Below, one piece after another: positions 1 through 8,637 of a stretch of DNA of 43,373 nt (its first letter is position 1; every line of letters starts with the position of its first letter). Below the pieces are notes generated by a model. That model saw only the letters and a program-made list of their open reading frames with translations, was not told the origin of the DNA and made no database searches. The position numbers and the translations under genes are program-made. Source of the stretch: Loktanella sp. UBA3435 (GTDB lineage Bacteria > Pseudomonadota > Alphaproteobacteria > Rhodobacterales > Rhodobacteraceae); the NCBI GenBank assembly GCA_002378665.1, contig DFSO01000094.1, forward strand, positions 13,794-57,166, read 5' to 3'.

Positions 1-146
1 ACGTGCACCGACATTACACCCTCTTCGATAGCGCCCAAGCCCAGCTAACCGAGACTTGGGGAGACGCCCAAAATGACCGACGGGGTTTCGATTGTAATGC
101 TTGGCACGAGACCCGTGCATTTGGATCAATGAAGTCTGGATGTAAA
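1..146. other. Left-edge stretch with no supported gene
   Basis: I see no gene I can defend here. On the plus strand a frame stays open from the left edge into the terminator hairpin, and on the minus strand a short Arg/Lys-rich frame starting near position 120 runs off the left edge. Neither has a recognisable motif. The stretch starts with a 20-base block (2-21) that recurs with one mismatch at 42133-42152. In many alphaproteobacteria a DegP-type protease follows hflC, but it is not seen in this short stretch. Confidence 0.4.
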
Positions 147-174
147 AAAGGCCGCCCCGAAGAGCGGCCTTTTT
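145..174 (-). terminator. Intrinsic terminator of the hflKC unit
   Basis: A six-base-pair GC stem (GGCCGC at 150-155 and GCGGCC at 164-169) is flanked by an A run on the left and a T run on the right, so it can work in both directions. It lies 20 bases past the hflC stop and most likely ends the minus-strand transcript. Confidence 0.8.
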
Positions 175-193
175 AAAAGTTCGTCGGACCAGC

Positions 194-1069
194 TTACTGC
201 GACGCAGCGCCTTGGTCGGATTTCAGGTAGTTAAAGAACTCGTTGTCTGGTGACAGCACCATGGACGAGTTGCTTCCCAAAGCACGGCTGTAGGCTGTCA
301 TGGAGCGGTAGAATTCAAAGAATTCAGGATCCGCGCCAAAGGCTTCGGCGAAGATTTTGTTCCGCTCTGCGTCGGCTTCACCGCGTGTGATTTCCGCTTG
401 GCGTTGGCTCTCGGAGACCAATTCCACCACGGTACGGTCGGCTGTCGCAGTGACGCGCAACGCGGCTTCGTTACCGCGTGCGATCTCGTCGGCTGCTTCG
501 CGTTCACGCTCTGCCTTCATACGCTCATAAGTCGCGTTGAGGTTTTCTGGCGGCAGGTCTGTCCGCTTCAATCTTACGTCGATGACTTGCAGGCCCAGCG
601 CGTTGGCCTCCGAGATTGCCCCGTTCCGAATGCGCAGCATCAGCCCCGCACGGTCGGTTGAGAGGATATCGTTAGAGGTCACGGAGCCGAGAATCTCACG
701 GGTTTTGGCCCGCAAAATGCTATCGAGACGACGCGCAGCCGCCTCTTCGCCACCATCACCAACAGCTTGGCGGAAACGCTCGACATCTGCGATGCGGTAA
801 CGCGCAAAGGCGTCAACAACGAGACGACGGTCGTCCGATGGTGTGACCTCAAGTGGATCAAGATCACGGCTCAAAATGCGGTCATCGTAACGAACAACGT
901 TTTGAATAAGCGGGATTTTAAAGCCCACGCCTGGATCTTCTTTGACCTTCACGATTTGACCAAACTGGAGAACCAGTGCCTTTTCACGCTCGTCCACGAT
1001 GAACACGGAAGAGATTGCGACCACAGCAGCGATCACGACGACGGGGATAAGGAGTGCGGATTTTTGCAT
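194..1069 (-). CDS. hflC: Protease modulator HflC (SPFH/band-7 membrane protein)
   Basis: HflC and HflK form a large periplasm-facing complex in the inner membrane that modulates the FtsH protease. The 291-residue product has one N-terminal membrane anchor (about residues 7-25), then the band-7/SPFH domain starting near the segment VDEREKALVLQFGQIV. A long Ala/Glu/Arg-rich helical stretch follows (about 185-240), as usual in this family. Length fits the family. The ATG overlaps the hflK stop by one base (TAATG), so the two genes are translationally coupled. Assignment to HflC rather than HflK follows from length, the lack of a Gly-rich leader, and position downstream. Confidence 0.93.
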   Translation of the reverse strand: MQKSALLIPVVVIAAVVAISSVFIVDEREKALVLQFGQIVKVKEDPGVGFKIPLIQNVVRYDDRILSRDLDPLEVTPSDDRRLVVDAFARYRIADVERFRQAVGDGGEEAAARRLDSILRAKTREILGSVTSNDILSTDRAGLMLRIRNGAISEANALGLQVIDVRLKRTDLPPENLNATYERMKAEREREAADEIARGNEAALRVTATADRTVVELVSESQRQAEITRGEADAERNKIFAEAFGADPEFFEFYRSMTAYSRALGSNSSMVLSPDNEFFNYLKSDQGAASQ

Positions 1070-2208
1070 TAGTTTGACCCTCCGTCAGTGGTATTTCGGC
1101 GCAATTCGTTCAGTGGCAAGTAAGGCACGACGCCTTGGTCGCCGCCTGCGTTATCGTCCAGAAGGATGATGTCTGTGCCACCCAAGACCTTTTCCATCGT
1201 CTCAAGATAGAGACGTTTGCGGGTCACTTCCGGTGCTTTTTCATACTCAGACAAGACGGCTGTGAAACGGGATGCTTCACCTGCGGCCTCGTTGACGACC
1301 TGTGCGCGATAACCTTCGGCTTGCTCAAGAAGCTGTGCGGATTGACCACGGGCACCGGCGAGCACTTGGTTGGCATAGGCGTCGGCCACGTTTTGCAGAC
1401 GGTCACGTTCTTGTGCCGCATCTTGGACCTTACGGAAGGATGCGATGACCTCTACGGGTGGATCGGCCTTGTCAAAGTTCACACGGATGATGTTTACGCC
1501 GCTCTCGTAGCTGTCGAGAGTGGATTGAATGAGGTCACTCAAACGGTCAGCAATGGCCCCACGGTCACGGTTAAGAATTGGTGCGAGTTCGGACTGCGCA
1601 ATGATTTCACGCATAACGGAATCGGACACAGCCTCGATGGTTTGGGCAGGATCAGACAGGTTAAACAGATACTTGCGCGGATCGGAGATGTTCCAAACCA
1701 CTTGGAAGTCGATGTCTACGATGTTCTGATCGCCTGTGAGCATAAGGCCCGCGTCAAGCGCTGAGCGGCCAACACCGATGTCGATGTTACGCTCGGATGT
1801 CACGGCGAGGACTTCGCGCGTCACCAAAGGCCAAGGCGCAAAGTTAAGGCCGGGACCGCCCGTGGAGCTGTATTTGCCCAAGAACAATTCGACAGACTGC
1901 TCTTCTGGCTTCACGGTATAGAAAGACGCCATACCCCAAAGTGCGATTGCGCCAAGGATACCCAGCGCGATTGTGCCGCGTGTCAGTTGCGGACCAGCGC
2001 CACCGCCGACAGGACCGCGACCATTGCCACCGCCATTGCCGCCGCCCATCAGGACGCGCAAATGCTCGCGGCCTTTGTTCACCAGCTCGTCAATTTCAGG
2101 AATGCCCTGTCCCTCTGGGGGTCTGCGTGGCGGCTTTGGCGGCTCGTTACCACCATTATTTCCGTTGTTTCCACCGCCGCCCCATGGGCCACCGTTATTT
2201 CCTGCCAT
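1069..2208 (-). CDS. hflK: FtsH protease activity modulator HflK
   Basis: Partner of HflC in the HflKC complex, which surrounds FtsH in the inner membrane and tunes degradation of membrane proteins. The 379-residue protein starts with a Gly/Asn/Pro-rich cytoplasmic leader (about residues 1-75), typical of HflK. A membrane segment follows (about 77-96), then the SPFH domain beginning at YTVKPEEQSVELFLGKY and a long helical region with many Gln/Ala/Glu. The ribosome-binding site before the ATG is weak (AGGT about 8 bases upstream). The unit gor-hflK-hflC has short gaps and shared orientation, so co-transcription is plausible. Confidence 0.93.
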   Translation of the reverse strand: MAGNNGGPWGGGGNNGNNGGNEPPKPPRRPPEGQGIPEIDELVNKGREHLRVLMGGGNGGGNGRGPVGGGAGPQLTRGTIALGILGAIALWGMASFYTVKPEEQSVELFLGKYSSTGGPGLNFAPWPLVTREVLAVTSERNIDIGVGRSALDAGLMLTGDQNIVDIDFQVVWNISDPRKYLFNLSDPAQTIEAVSDSVMREIIAQSELAPILNRDRGAIADRLSDLIQSTLDSYESGVNIIRVNFDKADPPVEVIASFRKVQDAAQERDRLQNVADAYANQVLAGARGQSAQLLEQAEGYRAQVVNEAAGEASRFTAVLSEYEKAPEVTRKRLYLETMEKVLGGTDIILLDDNAGGDQGVVPYLPLNELRRNTTDGGSN

Positions 2209-2279
2209 CTAAACTTACCTATTCTATTGCGCCCCAATTTGGGACTGTCTTACGTTATGTGTGCCTTTATGCCCTATAA

Positions 2280-3635
2280 TCAAGCGCGGCGCACGGGTTC
2301 CTTCATCGTGACCAGTTCTTCCGAGATTGTCGGGTGAACCGCGACGGTGCGATCAAAATCTTCTTTTGTGGCGCCCATTTTCACGGCGATGCCGACCATT
2401 TGGATCAATTCGCCTGCGTGATCTGCGACGATATGACAGCCCAACACCTTGCGGGTTGCCTGAGAGACGATGAGTTTCATCATCACGCGGTCAGCGCGGC
2501 CTGCAAAGCTGTGGTTCATCGGCTTGAACGACGTGCAATACACCTCGATCGGTTCTTGCTCGCGGGCTTGTTCTTCGGTCAGGCCAACGGTGCCGAATTC
2601 GGGTTGCGTGAAGACCGCAGACGGGATCAGATCGTGATCGGGCTTGGTCGGGTTGCCTTTGAATACGGTCTCGACAAAGGCCATGCCTTCGCGGATCGCC
2701 ACAGGGGTCAGGTTTACGCGGTTGGTGACGTCGCCCAAGGCATAGATGGAGGGCACGGCGGTTTGGCTAAAGTCGTCGACACGGATTTCGCCGCTGCGGC
2801 CCAGCTTCACGCCGATTTCTTCTAGGCCAAGCCCATCGGTGTTGGCGTGTCGGCCTGTCGCGAACATGACTTGGTCGAAAACATGTTCGTCGCCATTGGT
2901 TGCTTTGACGTAAATGCCAGCGCCCTCGCGGCGCATCTCAAGCACGTTGGTGCCAAGGTGCAAGTTCACACCTTTTTCGATCATGCCGTCCGCAATCAAA
3001 CCGCGCGCCTCATCGTCAAAGCCGCGCAGAATTTGTGCGCCGCGGTAGAATTGCGTCACCTTCACGCCGAGGCCATTGAGGATGCCTGCAAATTCTGACG
3101 CGATATAGCCGCCACCCACGATGAGGATCGATTTTGGCATAACCTCAAGGTTGAAAATTTCGTTGGAGGTGATGGCAAGGTCGGCGTTCTCAATATCGGG
3201 CTTTGTCGGGTGCCCGCCGGTTGCAACAAGGATATGTTTCGCTGTGACGGTCTCGCCTGTGGACAAAGCCACGGTGTGCGCGTCTTTGAGGGTCGCACGG
3301 GCGTCAAAGATCGTGACCTCGGAATTGCCAAGGAGCCTGCGGTAAACACCTTCAAGGCGGTCAAGTTCGGCATGCAGTTTGGTGCGGAATTTGGTCCAGT
3401 CAAAGGGGCCGATTTTAACGTCCCAGCCGTATTCTTGGGCGTCTTCCATGCTCTCGGCGTAGGTCGATGCAAAAACCATTAGTTTTTTGGGTACACAACC
3501 ACGGATCACACAAGTCCCGCCCATGCGGAATTCTTCGGCCAATGCGACCTTTGCGCCCGTCGCCGTAGCCACCCGTGCCGCCCGAACGCCGCCAGAGCCG
3601 CCGCCGATTACAAAGAGGTCATAGTCAAATGTCAT
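2280..3635 (-). CDS. gor: Glutathione-disulfide reductase
   Basis: An FAD-dependent pyridine nucleotide-disulfide oxidoreductase that reduces oxidised glutathione with NADPH in the cytoplasm. Seen in the sequence: the FAD-binding GGGSGG near residue 11; the redox-active disulfide GGTCVIRGCVPKK (Cys42 and Cys47); the second nucleotide-binding motif GGGYIASEFAG; and the C-terminal HPTISEE containing the active-site His and Glu. I placed the start at the ATG before TFDYDLFVIGGG (451 residues), because the 13 residues of the longer frame before it are not conserved-looking. It lies 79 bases after rpiA on the same strand; both genes belong to NADPH/pentose phosphate and redox metabolism. Confidence 0.92.
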   Translation of the reverse strand: MTFDYDLFVIGGGSGGVRAARVATATGAKVALAEEFRMGGTCVIRGCVPKKLMVFASTYAESMEDAQEYGWDVKIGPFDWTKFRTKLHAELDRLEGVYRRLLGNSEVTIFDARATLKDAHTVALSTGETVTAKHILVATGGHPTKPDIENADLAITSNEIFNLEVMPKSILIVGGGYIASEFAGILNGLGVKVTQFYRGAQILRGFDDEARGLIADGMIEKGVNLHLGTNVLEMRREGAGIYVKATNGDEHVFDQVMFATGRHANTDGLGLEEIGVKLGRSGEIRVDDFSQTAVPSIYALGDVTNRVNLTPVAIREGMAFVETVFKGNPTKPDHDLIPSAVFTQPEFGTVGLTEEQAREQEPIEVYCTSFKPMNHSFAGRADRVMMKLIVSQATRKVLGCHIVADHAGELIQMVGIAVKMGATKEDFDRTVAVHPTISEELVTMKEPVRRA

Positions 3636-3714
3636 GGTGCGGCTTTCGTTTTGGTATTTATGTCTGCTGGGCATAACCTAAGCACCAGACACACGATCCG
3701 CAACGTGCCACGCC

Positions 3715-4500
3715 CTACATATCTTCGGAAAAGAGGTTTCCATCATCGAGGAAGTCGAATTTGGTCTTCTCGACCTGATCTTGATTGATGTCATGCACCT
3801 CGACCAGCCCGTCCCCATGGCCGACGATCACGATATCGCAGATGTCGATGAAAAGGCCGTTCTCAACAACGCCCGGAATTTGATTTAGCATAAGGCTGAG
3901 CTGGCGCGGATTGCCGATACGGTTCAAGTGCAGATCAAGGATGTGGTTGCCTTCGTCAGAGATATAAGGCGCGTCGCCGTTCATGCGCAGCGTCGTCGTT
4001 TGCCCCAGAACATCCATGCCGATCAAGGTTTCCTCAATCAGTGTTTTGGTGGTCTGCCAGCCAAAAGGAATGACCTCAAGCGGCAGTGGGAATGCGCCCA
4101 AGGTTTCAACTTTCTTGGTCACGTCTGCGATCACGATCATGCGATCAGATGCCGTGGCCACGATCTTTTCCTGCAAATGTGAGCCGCCGCCGCCTTTGAT
4201 CAGGTTGAGGTTTCCGTCATATTCATCAGTGCCGTCGATGCTGACGTCGAGCCATTTGGCCTCATCCAGCGAAATCACCTCGATGCCGACCTCACGTGCG
4301 AGCCGGGCTGTGCGCGAAGACGTTGGCACGCCCTTCATCCGCAACCCCTCGTCGCGCACCAATTCGCCCAAACATTGCACCAACCAAGCCGCCGTTGATC
4401 CCGACCCAAGCCCGACTTTCATGCCAGATTTCACGTATTCAGTCGCCTTGCGCGCGGCAACAAATTTGGCTTTATCGATGGGGGATAGTTCACTTGGCAC
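3715..4500 (-). CDS. rpiA: Ribose-5-phosphate isomerase A
   Basis: Interconverts ribose 5-phosphate and ribulose 5-phosphate in the non-oxidative pentose phosphate pathway. The 261-residue product carries the RpiA signature motifs in order: GLGSGSTAAW (phosphate-binding loop, about residue 30), DGTDEYD with catalytic Asp residues (about 93), and KGGGGSHLQEKI with the catalytic Glu/Lys (about 104). It is slightly longer than enterobacterial RpiA, with an extended C-terminus ending in FSEDM, as is common in Rhodobacterales. It is the first gene of the minus-strand run rpiA-gor-hflK-hflC and is divergent from the GST gene across a 150-base gap. Confidence 0.93.
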   Translation of the reverse strand: MPSELSPIDKAKFVAARKATEYVKSGMKVGLGSGSTAAWLVQCLGELVRDEGLRMKGVPTSSRTARLAREVGIEVISLDEAKWLDVSIDGTDEYDGNLNLIKGGGGSHLQEKIVATASDRMIVIADVTKKVETLGAFPLPLEVIPFGWQTTKTLIEETLIGMDVLGQTTTLRMNGDAPYISDEGNHILDLHLNRIGNPRQLSLMLNQIPGVVENGLFIDICDIVIVGHGDGLVEVHDINQDQVEKTKFDFLDDGNLFSEDM

Positions 4501-4650
4501 GGCAGCAGCTCCAATTTGTCGAGGTTAAACTGGGTTATAAGGCGGATCGCATTTTGGCGCGAGGGGAAACGCCAGAAAAATGCGCCTGTTTCCTTTCGGA
4601 AACGTCGCTTTTGCGCGGATGTTTCGCCAGCTTCTTGATATGACGGGATT

Positions 4651-5316
4651 ATGACCAATCCATTAACCCTTTATTATGCGCCCGATAATGCCTCGCTTTG
4701 CGTGCGGCTGGCGCTTTTGGAAATAGGTCTGCCGTTTGACACGGTGTTGGTGGATCGCGCCGTTCAGGGCCAAAAGTCGCCTGACTATTTGGCGGTGAAC
4801 CCGAATGGATTGATCCCCACTCTGGTGACGGAAGACGGCCCCATTTACGAGACCGGCGCGATTTTGCTGTGGCTGGCAGGGGATGGCTTTATGCCTGCCC
4901 CGCGTGGCGATGCGCTCAAATGGATGTTTTGGTTATCCAATACGCTGCACCCAACGTTACGCATGTGGTTTTATCCGCACGAATATATCGAAGAGGCGTC
5001 AGTGCATGCCTTGTCGCGGGCGACGCAAGGGCGATTGAGCGAGTATTTCGCGCATTTGGAGGCTCATGCAGGGTGGCTAGATGATCGCGCGCCCAGCGCT
5101 TTGGCCTACTATCTCGCCCCGATGATCCGATGGGCGGCATTATATGGTCCCGCGCAGGCGTGGTTCGATTTAGACAAATACCCGCATTTGCGCGAATTTG
5201 CGATTTGGTTTGAAAACCGCTCCGCCGCACATGAAGCAAGTCGTGCAGAGGGTTTAGGCCAAACGATTTTTTCTGCCCCCCAATATCCTAATCCTCCCGA
5301 AGGAAGTGCTCTCTGA
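4651..5316 (+). CDS. Glutathione S-transferase family protein
   Basis: A 221-residue protein with the two-domain GST plan. The thioredoxin-like N-terminal domain begins TLYYAPDNASLCVRLAL and carries the cis-proline loop NPNGLIPTL and the glutathione-binding ETGAILLWL. The C-terminal domain is helical (about residues 90-205). The catalytic residue of alpha/mu/pi GSTs is not obvious; the Ser/Cys near residue 15 would be the candidate in bacterial beta-like enzymes. Substrate unknown. Its TGA overlaps the ATG of sdaA (TGATG), so it is translationally coupled to serine dehydratase; the reason for this pairing is unclear. Confidence 0.85.
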   Translation: MTNPLTLYYAPDNASLCVRLALLEIGLPFDTVLVDRAVQGQKSPDYLAVNPNGLIPTLVTEDGPIYETGAILLWLAGDGFMPAPRGDALKWMFWLSNTLHPTLRMWFYPHEYIEEASVHALSRATQGRLSEYFAHLEAHAGWLDDRAPSALAYYLAPMIRWAALYGPAQAWFDLDKYPHLREFAIWFENRSAAHEASRAEGLGQTIFSAPQYPNPPEGSAL

Positions 5317-6689
5317 TGTTTCTATCCGTATTCGATATGTTCAAGGTTGGGATCGGCCCGTCGTCCTCCCATACCATTGGACCGATGGTGGCTGCCGCCA
5401 AATTCCTCGACCATTTGCGTGCTCAACCGTTTAAGGTAGCGGGGCTCAAGGCCTCGTTGCACGGATCATTGGCATTTACGGGTGTGGGCCATGCGACGGA
5501 CCGCGCCGTGATCCTTGGGTTTGCTGGCTTTCGTGCCGACGATTACGATGCGGCCAAGGCCGATGCTGAGATGGTCCGTATCACTGCGGAAAATACCGTG
5601 AAGCCTGAGGGTTTGGGCGAGTTGCGTTTCAACCCGAAGGAAGATTTGCTGTTTGATTACGGCCCCGCGCTGAGCGGTCATGCGAACGGATTGATTTTGA
5701 AAGCCACAGACGCGCAGGGCGACGTGATTATTCAAGAGACCTACTTTTCCATTGGTGGTGGCTTTGTTTTGACGGCTGACGAGTTAGCCTCGGGCAAGGA
5801 TACCTATGATGGCCCACCCGCCCCGTTTCCTTTTAGCTCGGCTGCCGAGATGCTTGCCATGGCGTCGCAATCGGGCAAGTCGATTGCCGAGATGAAGCGC
5901 GTGAATGAGCGGGCGTGCCAGCCGACAACGGACCTCGATAAGGGGCTAACCCGCATTTGGGAAGTGATGAATGCTTGCATCGATCGCGGCCTTGTCACCG
6001 ATGGGATTTTGCCCGGTGGGTTGTTTGTGCGCCGCAGGGCCAAGGGAATTTATGATGCGCTCATGGCGGAGCGCGGCATTAACCTGACCGCACCACACAC
6101 AATTAACGACTATATGTCGACCTATGCGATGGCGGTGAATGAAGAGAATGCGGCGGGCGGTCAGGTGGTGACTGCGCCGACGAATGGTGCGGCTGGCGTG
6201 GTGCCTGCGACGATCCGTTATTATTTGGACCACGTTCCGGGGGCCACGATTTCGAAGGTGCCCGATTTTCTGCTGACAGCTTCGGCTATTGGCGGTTTGA
6301 TCAAGTTTAATGCCTCGATTTCGGGGGCCGAGTGTGGCTGTCAGGCCGAGGTTGGATCGGCTGCGGCGATGGCTGCAGGGGGTCTTGCTGCGGTTTTGGG
6401 CGGCACGCCTGAGCAGGTTGAGAATGCGGCCGAAATTGCCTTGGAGCATCATTTGGGCATGACCTGTGATCCCGTGCGCGGGTTGGTTCAGGTGCCTTGT
6501 ATCGAGCGTAACGGTTTAGGTGCGATCAAAGCTGTGTCGGCGGCGTCTCTCGCGATGCGCGGCGATGGGGTGCATTTGGTGCCATTGGACGCCGCGATTG
6601 AGACGATGCGCCAGACGGGCGAGGATATGTCCGAAAAGTATAAAGAGACGGCGCTAGGCGGTTTGGCGGTGAATGTGCCGAACTGTTAG
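5316..6689 (+). CDS. sdaA: L-serine ammonia-lyase (iron-sulfur, single chain)
   Basis: Deaminates L-serine to pyruvate and ammonia using a [4Fe-4S] cluster, without pyridoxal phosphate. The 457-residue chain has the beta domain first (starting FDMFKVGIGPSSSHTIGP) and the alpha catalytic domain after it. Candidate cluster cysteines are visible at Cys342 (ECGCQAE), Cys384 (MTCDPVRG) and Cys395 (VPCIERNG). The chain ends in Cys457. In the Legionella enzyme a C-terminal cysteine reaches into the active site and ligates the cluster, so the terminal Cys here is likely functional. It is coupled to the upstream GST gene by a one-base overlap. Confidence 0.95.
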   Translation: MFLSVFDMFKVGIGPSSSHTIGPMVAAAKFLDHLRAQPFKVAGLKASLHGSLAFTGVGHATDRAVILGFAGFRADDYDAAKADAEMVRITAENTVKPEGLGELRFNPKEDLLFDYGPALSGHANGLILKATDAQGDVIIQETYFSIGGGFVLTADELASGKDTYDGPPAPFPFSSAAEMLAMASQSGKSIAEMKRVNERACQPTTDLDKGLTRIWEVMNACIDRGLVTDGILPGGLFVRRRAKGIYDALMAERGINLTAPHTINDYMSTYAMAVNEENAAGGQVVTAPTNGAAGVVPATIRYYLDHVPGATISKVPDFLLTASAIGGLIKFNASISGAECGCQAEVGSAAAMAAGGLAAVLGGTPEQVENAAEIALEHHLGMTCDPVRGLVQVPCIERNGLGAIKAVSAASLAMRGDGVHLVPLDAAIETMRQTGEDMSEKYKETALGGLAVNVPNC

Positions 6690-6695
6690 AGGCGT

Positions 6696-6713
6696 GATGG
6701 GTCGAGACCCATC
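6696..6713. repeat. Palindromic repeat, copy 1 (GATGGGTC type)
   Basis: An 8-base inverted repeat, GATGGGTC and GACCCATC, separated by GA. It lies 6 bases past the sdaA stop and is followed by CTACGG. It shares the GATGGGT/ACCCATC core with the larger palindrome 38 bases downstream. It resembles a REP-type intergenic element; it could also act as a transcript 3' end, but there is no T run. Confidence 0.7.
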
Positions 6714-6750
6714 CTACGGATGACCGCGTGCTGTAACACATGAAGACTAA

Positions 6751-6776
6751 GTAGGATGGGTTTTAACCCATCTTAC
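6751..6776. repeat. Palindromic repeat, copy 2 (GTAGGATGGGTT type)
   Basis: Two 12-base arms, GTAGGATGGGTT and AACCCATCTTAC, pair with a single mismatch around a central TT. It belongs to the same family as the copy at 6696-6713 and ends 13 bases before the start of the first DMT transporter gene. The GGATG(G/C)GTT core also recurs at 35828-35845. Confidence 0.75.
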
Positions 6777-6789
6777 CCGAAAGGTAAAA

Positions 6790-7716
6790 ATGACACCGCA
6801 GAACGACCGCATCCTTCCCGGCATTGTGCTGATGCTTGGCTTTTGCATCACCGCACCCCTCATTGATGTGGCATCCAAGCTTGCCGCCCAGTCCCTGCCC
6901 GTCGGTCAGATCACAACCGCCCGCTTTATTGTGCAAGCCGCGATCATGGCGCCGCTATGTCTGATCTTGCACTATCCGTTGACCTTTCCGCGGGCCTACC
7001 TTTGGCAATTGGCCCAAAGGGCCTTCTTTCTGGTTGCCTCGACCTATTGCTTTGTGGCTGCGCTGCAAGTCATGCCGATTGCGGATGCGCTTGCAATTGT
7101 CTTTGTCGAGCCCTTCATTCTGCTGATCCTCGGCCGCTTCTTGTTTCAAGATGAGGTTGGGCCACGTCGCATCATGGCCTGCGTCGTCGGTTTTGCGGGG
7201 TCGCTCTTGGTGATCCAGCCAAGCCTTGTCGCCTTCGGGTTTATCGCCCTATACCCGCTTGGCACTGCGCTTTTCTTTGCCGCCTATATGCTAGTGACCC
7301 GATCACTGAGCCGGCGCATGCACCCGATCCCGATGCAGTTGCATACGGCCAGTGTTGCGGCGTTGATGTGTCTCCCCGTTATGCTGCTCGCGGATGGGAG
7401 TGGAGTTGTCACGCTCGACCCTGTGATGCCCGTAGGTCTCGATTGGATCTGGATGTGTGGTGTTGGTGTTGCCTCGTCTATCGCGCACCTCATGATGACT
7501 TACGCCCTGCGTATGGCACCGACGTCGACCCTCGCCCCACTACACTACTTAGAAATCGTCAGTGCCGTGGCTTTTGGCTATCTCGTGTTCTCGGACTTCC
7601 CCGATGCGCTCACTTGGGTCGGGATTGCGATTATTGTGGCCTCTGGCCTTTATATCATCTGGCGCGAGCGGATCACGGCCACCCCACCGATTGCGCCGCG
7701 CCCGAGTGTTCACTAG
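6790..7716 (+). CDS. EamA/DMT-family transporter (first of a pair)
   Basis: A 308-residue very hydrophobic protein with about ten membrane segments arranged as two EamA repeats (drug/metabolite transporter superfamily). Family hallmarks are an N-terminal half ending with the FQDEVGPRRIMACVVGFAGSLLVIQ-like transition and a second half containing APTSTLAPLHYLEI. Members export amino acids, nucleosides or other metabolites; the substrate cannot be read from sequence. The following gene is a close paralogue 9 bases downstream, so the two are probably co-transcribed. Stop at 7714-7716. Confidence 0.85.
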   Translation: MTPQNDRILPGIVLMLGFCITAPLIDVASKLAAQSLPVGQITTARFIVQAAIMAPLCLILHYPLTFPRAYLWQLAQRAFFLVASTYCFVAALQVMPIADALAIVFVEPFILLILGRFLFQDEVGPRRIMACVVGFAGSLLVIQPSLVAFGFIALYPLGTALFFAAYMLVTRSLSRRMHPIPMQLHTASVAALMCLPVMLLADGSGVVTLDPVMPVGLDWIWMCGVGVASSIAHLMMTYALRMAPTSTLAPLHYLEIVSAVAFGYLVFSDFPDALTWVGIAIIVASGLYIIWRERITATPPIAPRPSVH

Positions 7717-7725
7717 CCTGACCTG

Positions 7726-8637
7726 ATGAATAGTGACCGCCCCTTCCTTGGCATCCTTTTGATGCTTGGCTTTTGCGTGCTAGCCCCTTTGGGGGATGCC
7801 ATTGCAAAGCTGCTGGGTGGGCATGTGTCGCTGGGGCTTTTGATCTTTGTCCGCTTTGCGGTGCAGGCGGTGATTTTGGTGCCGATTGTGATCTGGTCAG
7901 GCAAAGGGCTGCGTCTGCCCAGCGGCATATTCAAGCTTACGCTCCTGCGCACGGTCATCCATATTACGGGGATCAGTCTGATGTTTAGCGCGTTGCGCTA
8001 TCTGCCCCTCGCCGACGCGCTGGCGATTGCCTTTGTAATGCCGTTCATCATGCTTTTGCTCGGACACTATATACTGGGCGAAGAGGTTGGCCGCCAACGG
8101 ATGGCCGCTTGTGCTGTAGGGTTTATTGGCACGATGCTTGTGATCCAGCCGAATTTTGCCGAAGTGGGCCTGCCTGCGTTGCTTCCTTTGGGTGTCGCCG
8201 TGGTCTTTGCTCTCTTCATGCTTGTGACCCGCAAGATCGCCAAGCAGATCGATCCAATCACCTTGCAGGCCATTAGTGGACTACAGGCGAGTGCTGTTTT
8301 GCTGCCTGCTTTGTTGATGTTCCACGACTACGCTGGGTTTGAAGTTGTGATGCCTGATGCCAAGACGCTGTGGCTTTTGGCGTTGCTGGGCATTCTCGGC
8401 ACCGTCGCGCATTTGGCGATGACGGGAAGCCTGCGGTTCGCCCCGACATCTACCCTTGCGCCAATGCAGTATCTAGAGATCCCTTTTGGCACCATTATTG
8501 GCTGGCTGGTGTTCCGCGATCTGCCCAATGGGCTGGCTGCGGTTGGGATCTGCATTACTGTCGGCGCTGGGCTATATATTATTGTGCGCGAGAGACGGCT
8601 TTCGCGAGTGCCTGCGCCTGCCCCCGTGGAACTGTAA
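7726..8637 (+). CDS. EamA/DMT-family transporter (second of a pair)
   Basis: A 303-residue paralogue of the preceding protein. Both begin with a GI(V/L)LMLGFC(I/V) segment, both have (L/V)PLADALAI-type and EVGPRR/EVGRQR blocks in the middle, and both have APTSTLAP(L/M)(H/Q)YLEI in the second half. This points to an old tandem duplication. About ten membrane segments are predicted by eye, so it is an inner-membrane exporter of unknown substrate. Its last 59 bases overlap the 3' end of the thiamine pyrophosphokinase gene on the other strand. Confidence 0.85.
   Translation: MNSDRPFLGILLMLGFCVLAPLGDAIAKLLGGHVSLGLLIFVRFAVQAVILVPIVIWSGKGLRLPSGIFKLTLLRTVIHITGISLMFSALRYLPLADALAIAFVMPFIMLLLGHYILGEEVGRQRMAACAVGFIGTMLVIQPNFAEVGLPALLPLGVAVVFALFMLVTRKIAKQIDPITLQAISGLQASAVLLPALLMFHDYAGFEVVMPDAKTLWLLALLGILGTVAHLAMTGSLRFAPTSTLAPMQYLEIPFGTIIGWLVFRDLPNGLAAVGICITVGAGLYIIVRERRLSRVPAPAPVEL

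Noticed and set aside
1..120. Minus-strand frame beginning at an ATG near 120 and leaving the window on the left.
   Set aside because: Arg/Lys/Gly-rich with no family signature, and the apparent similarity near its end is only the repeated 20-base block.
3..176. Plus-strand open frame of 57 codons from the left edge.
   Set aside because: It runs through the intrinsic terminator hairpin and has no recognisable motif; chance openness is more likely.
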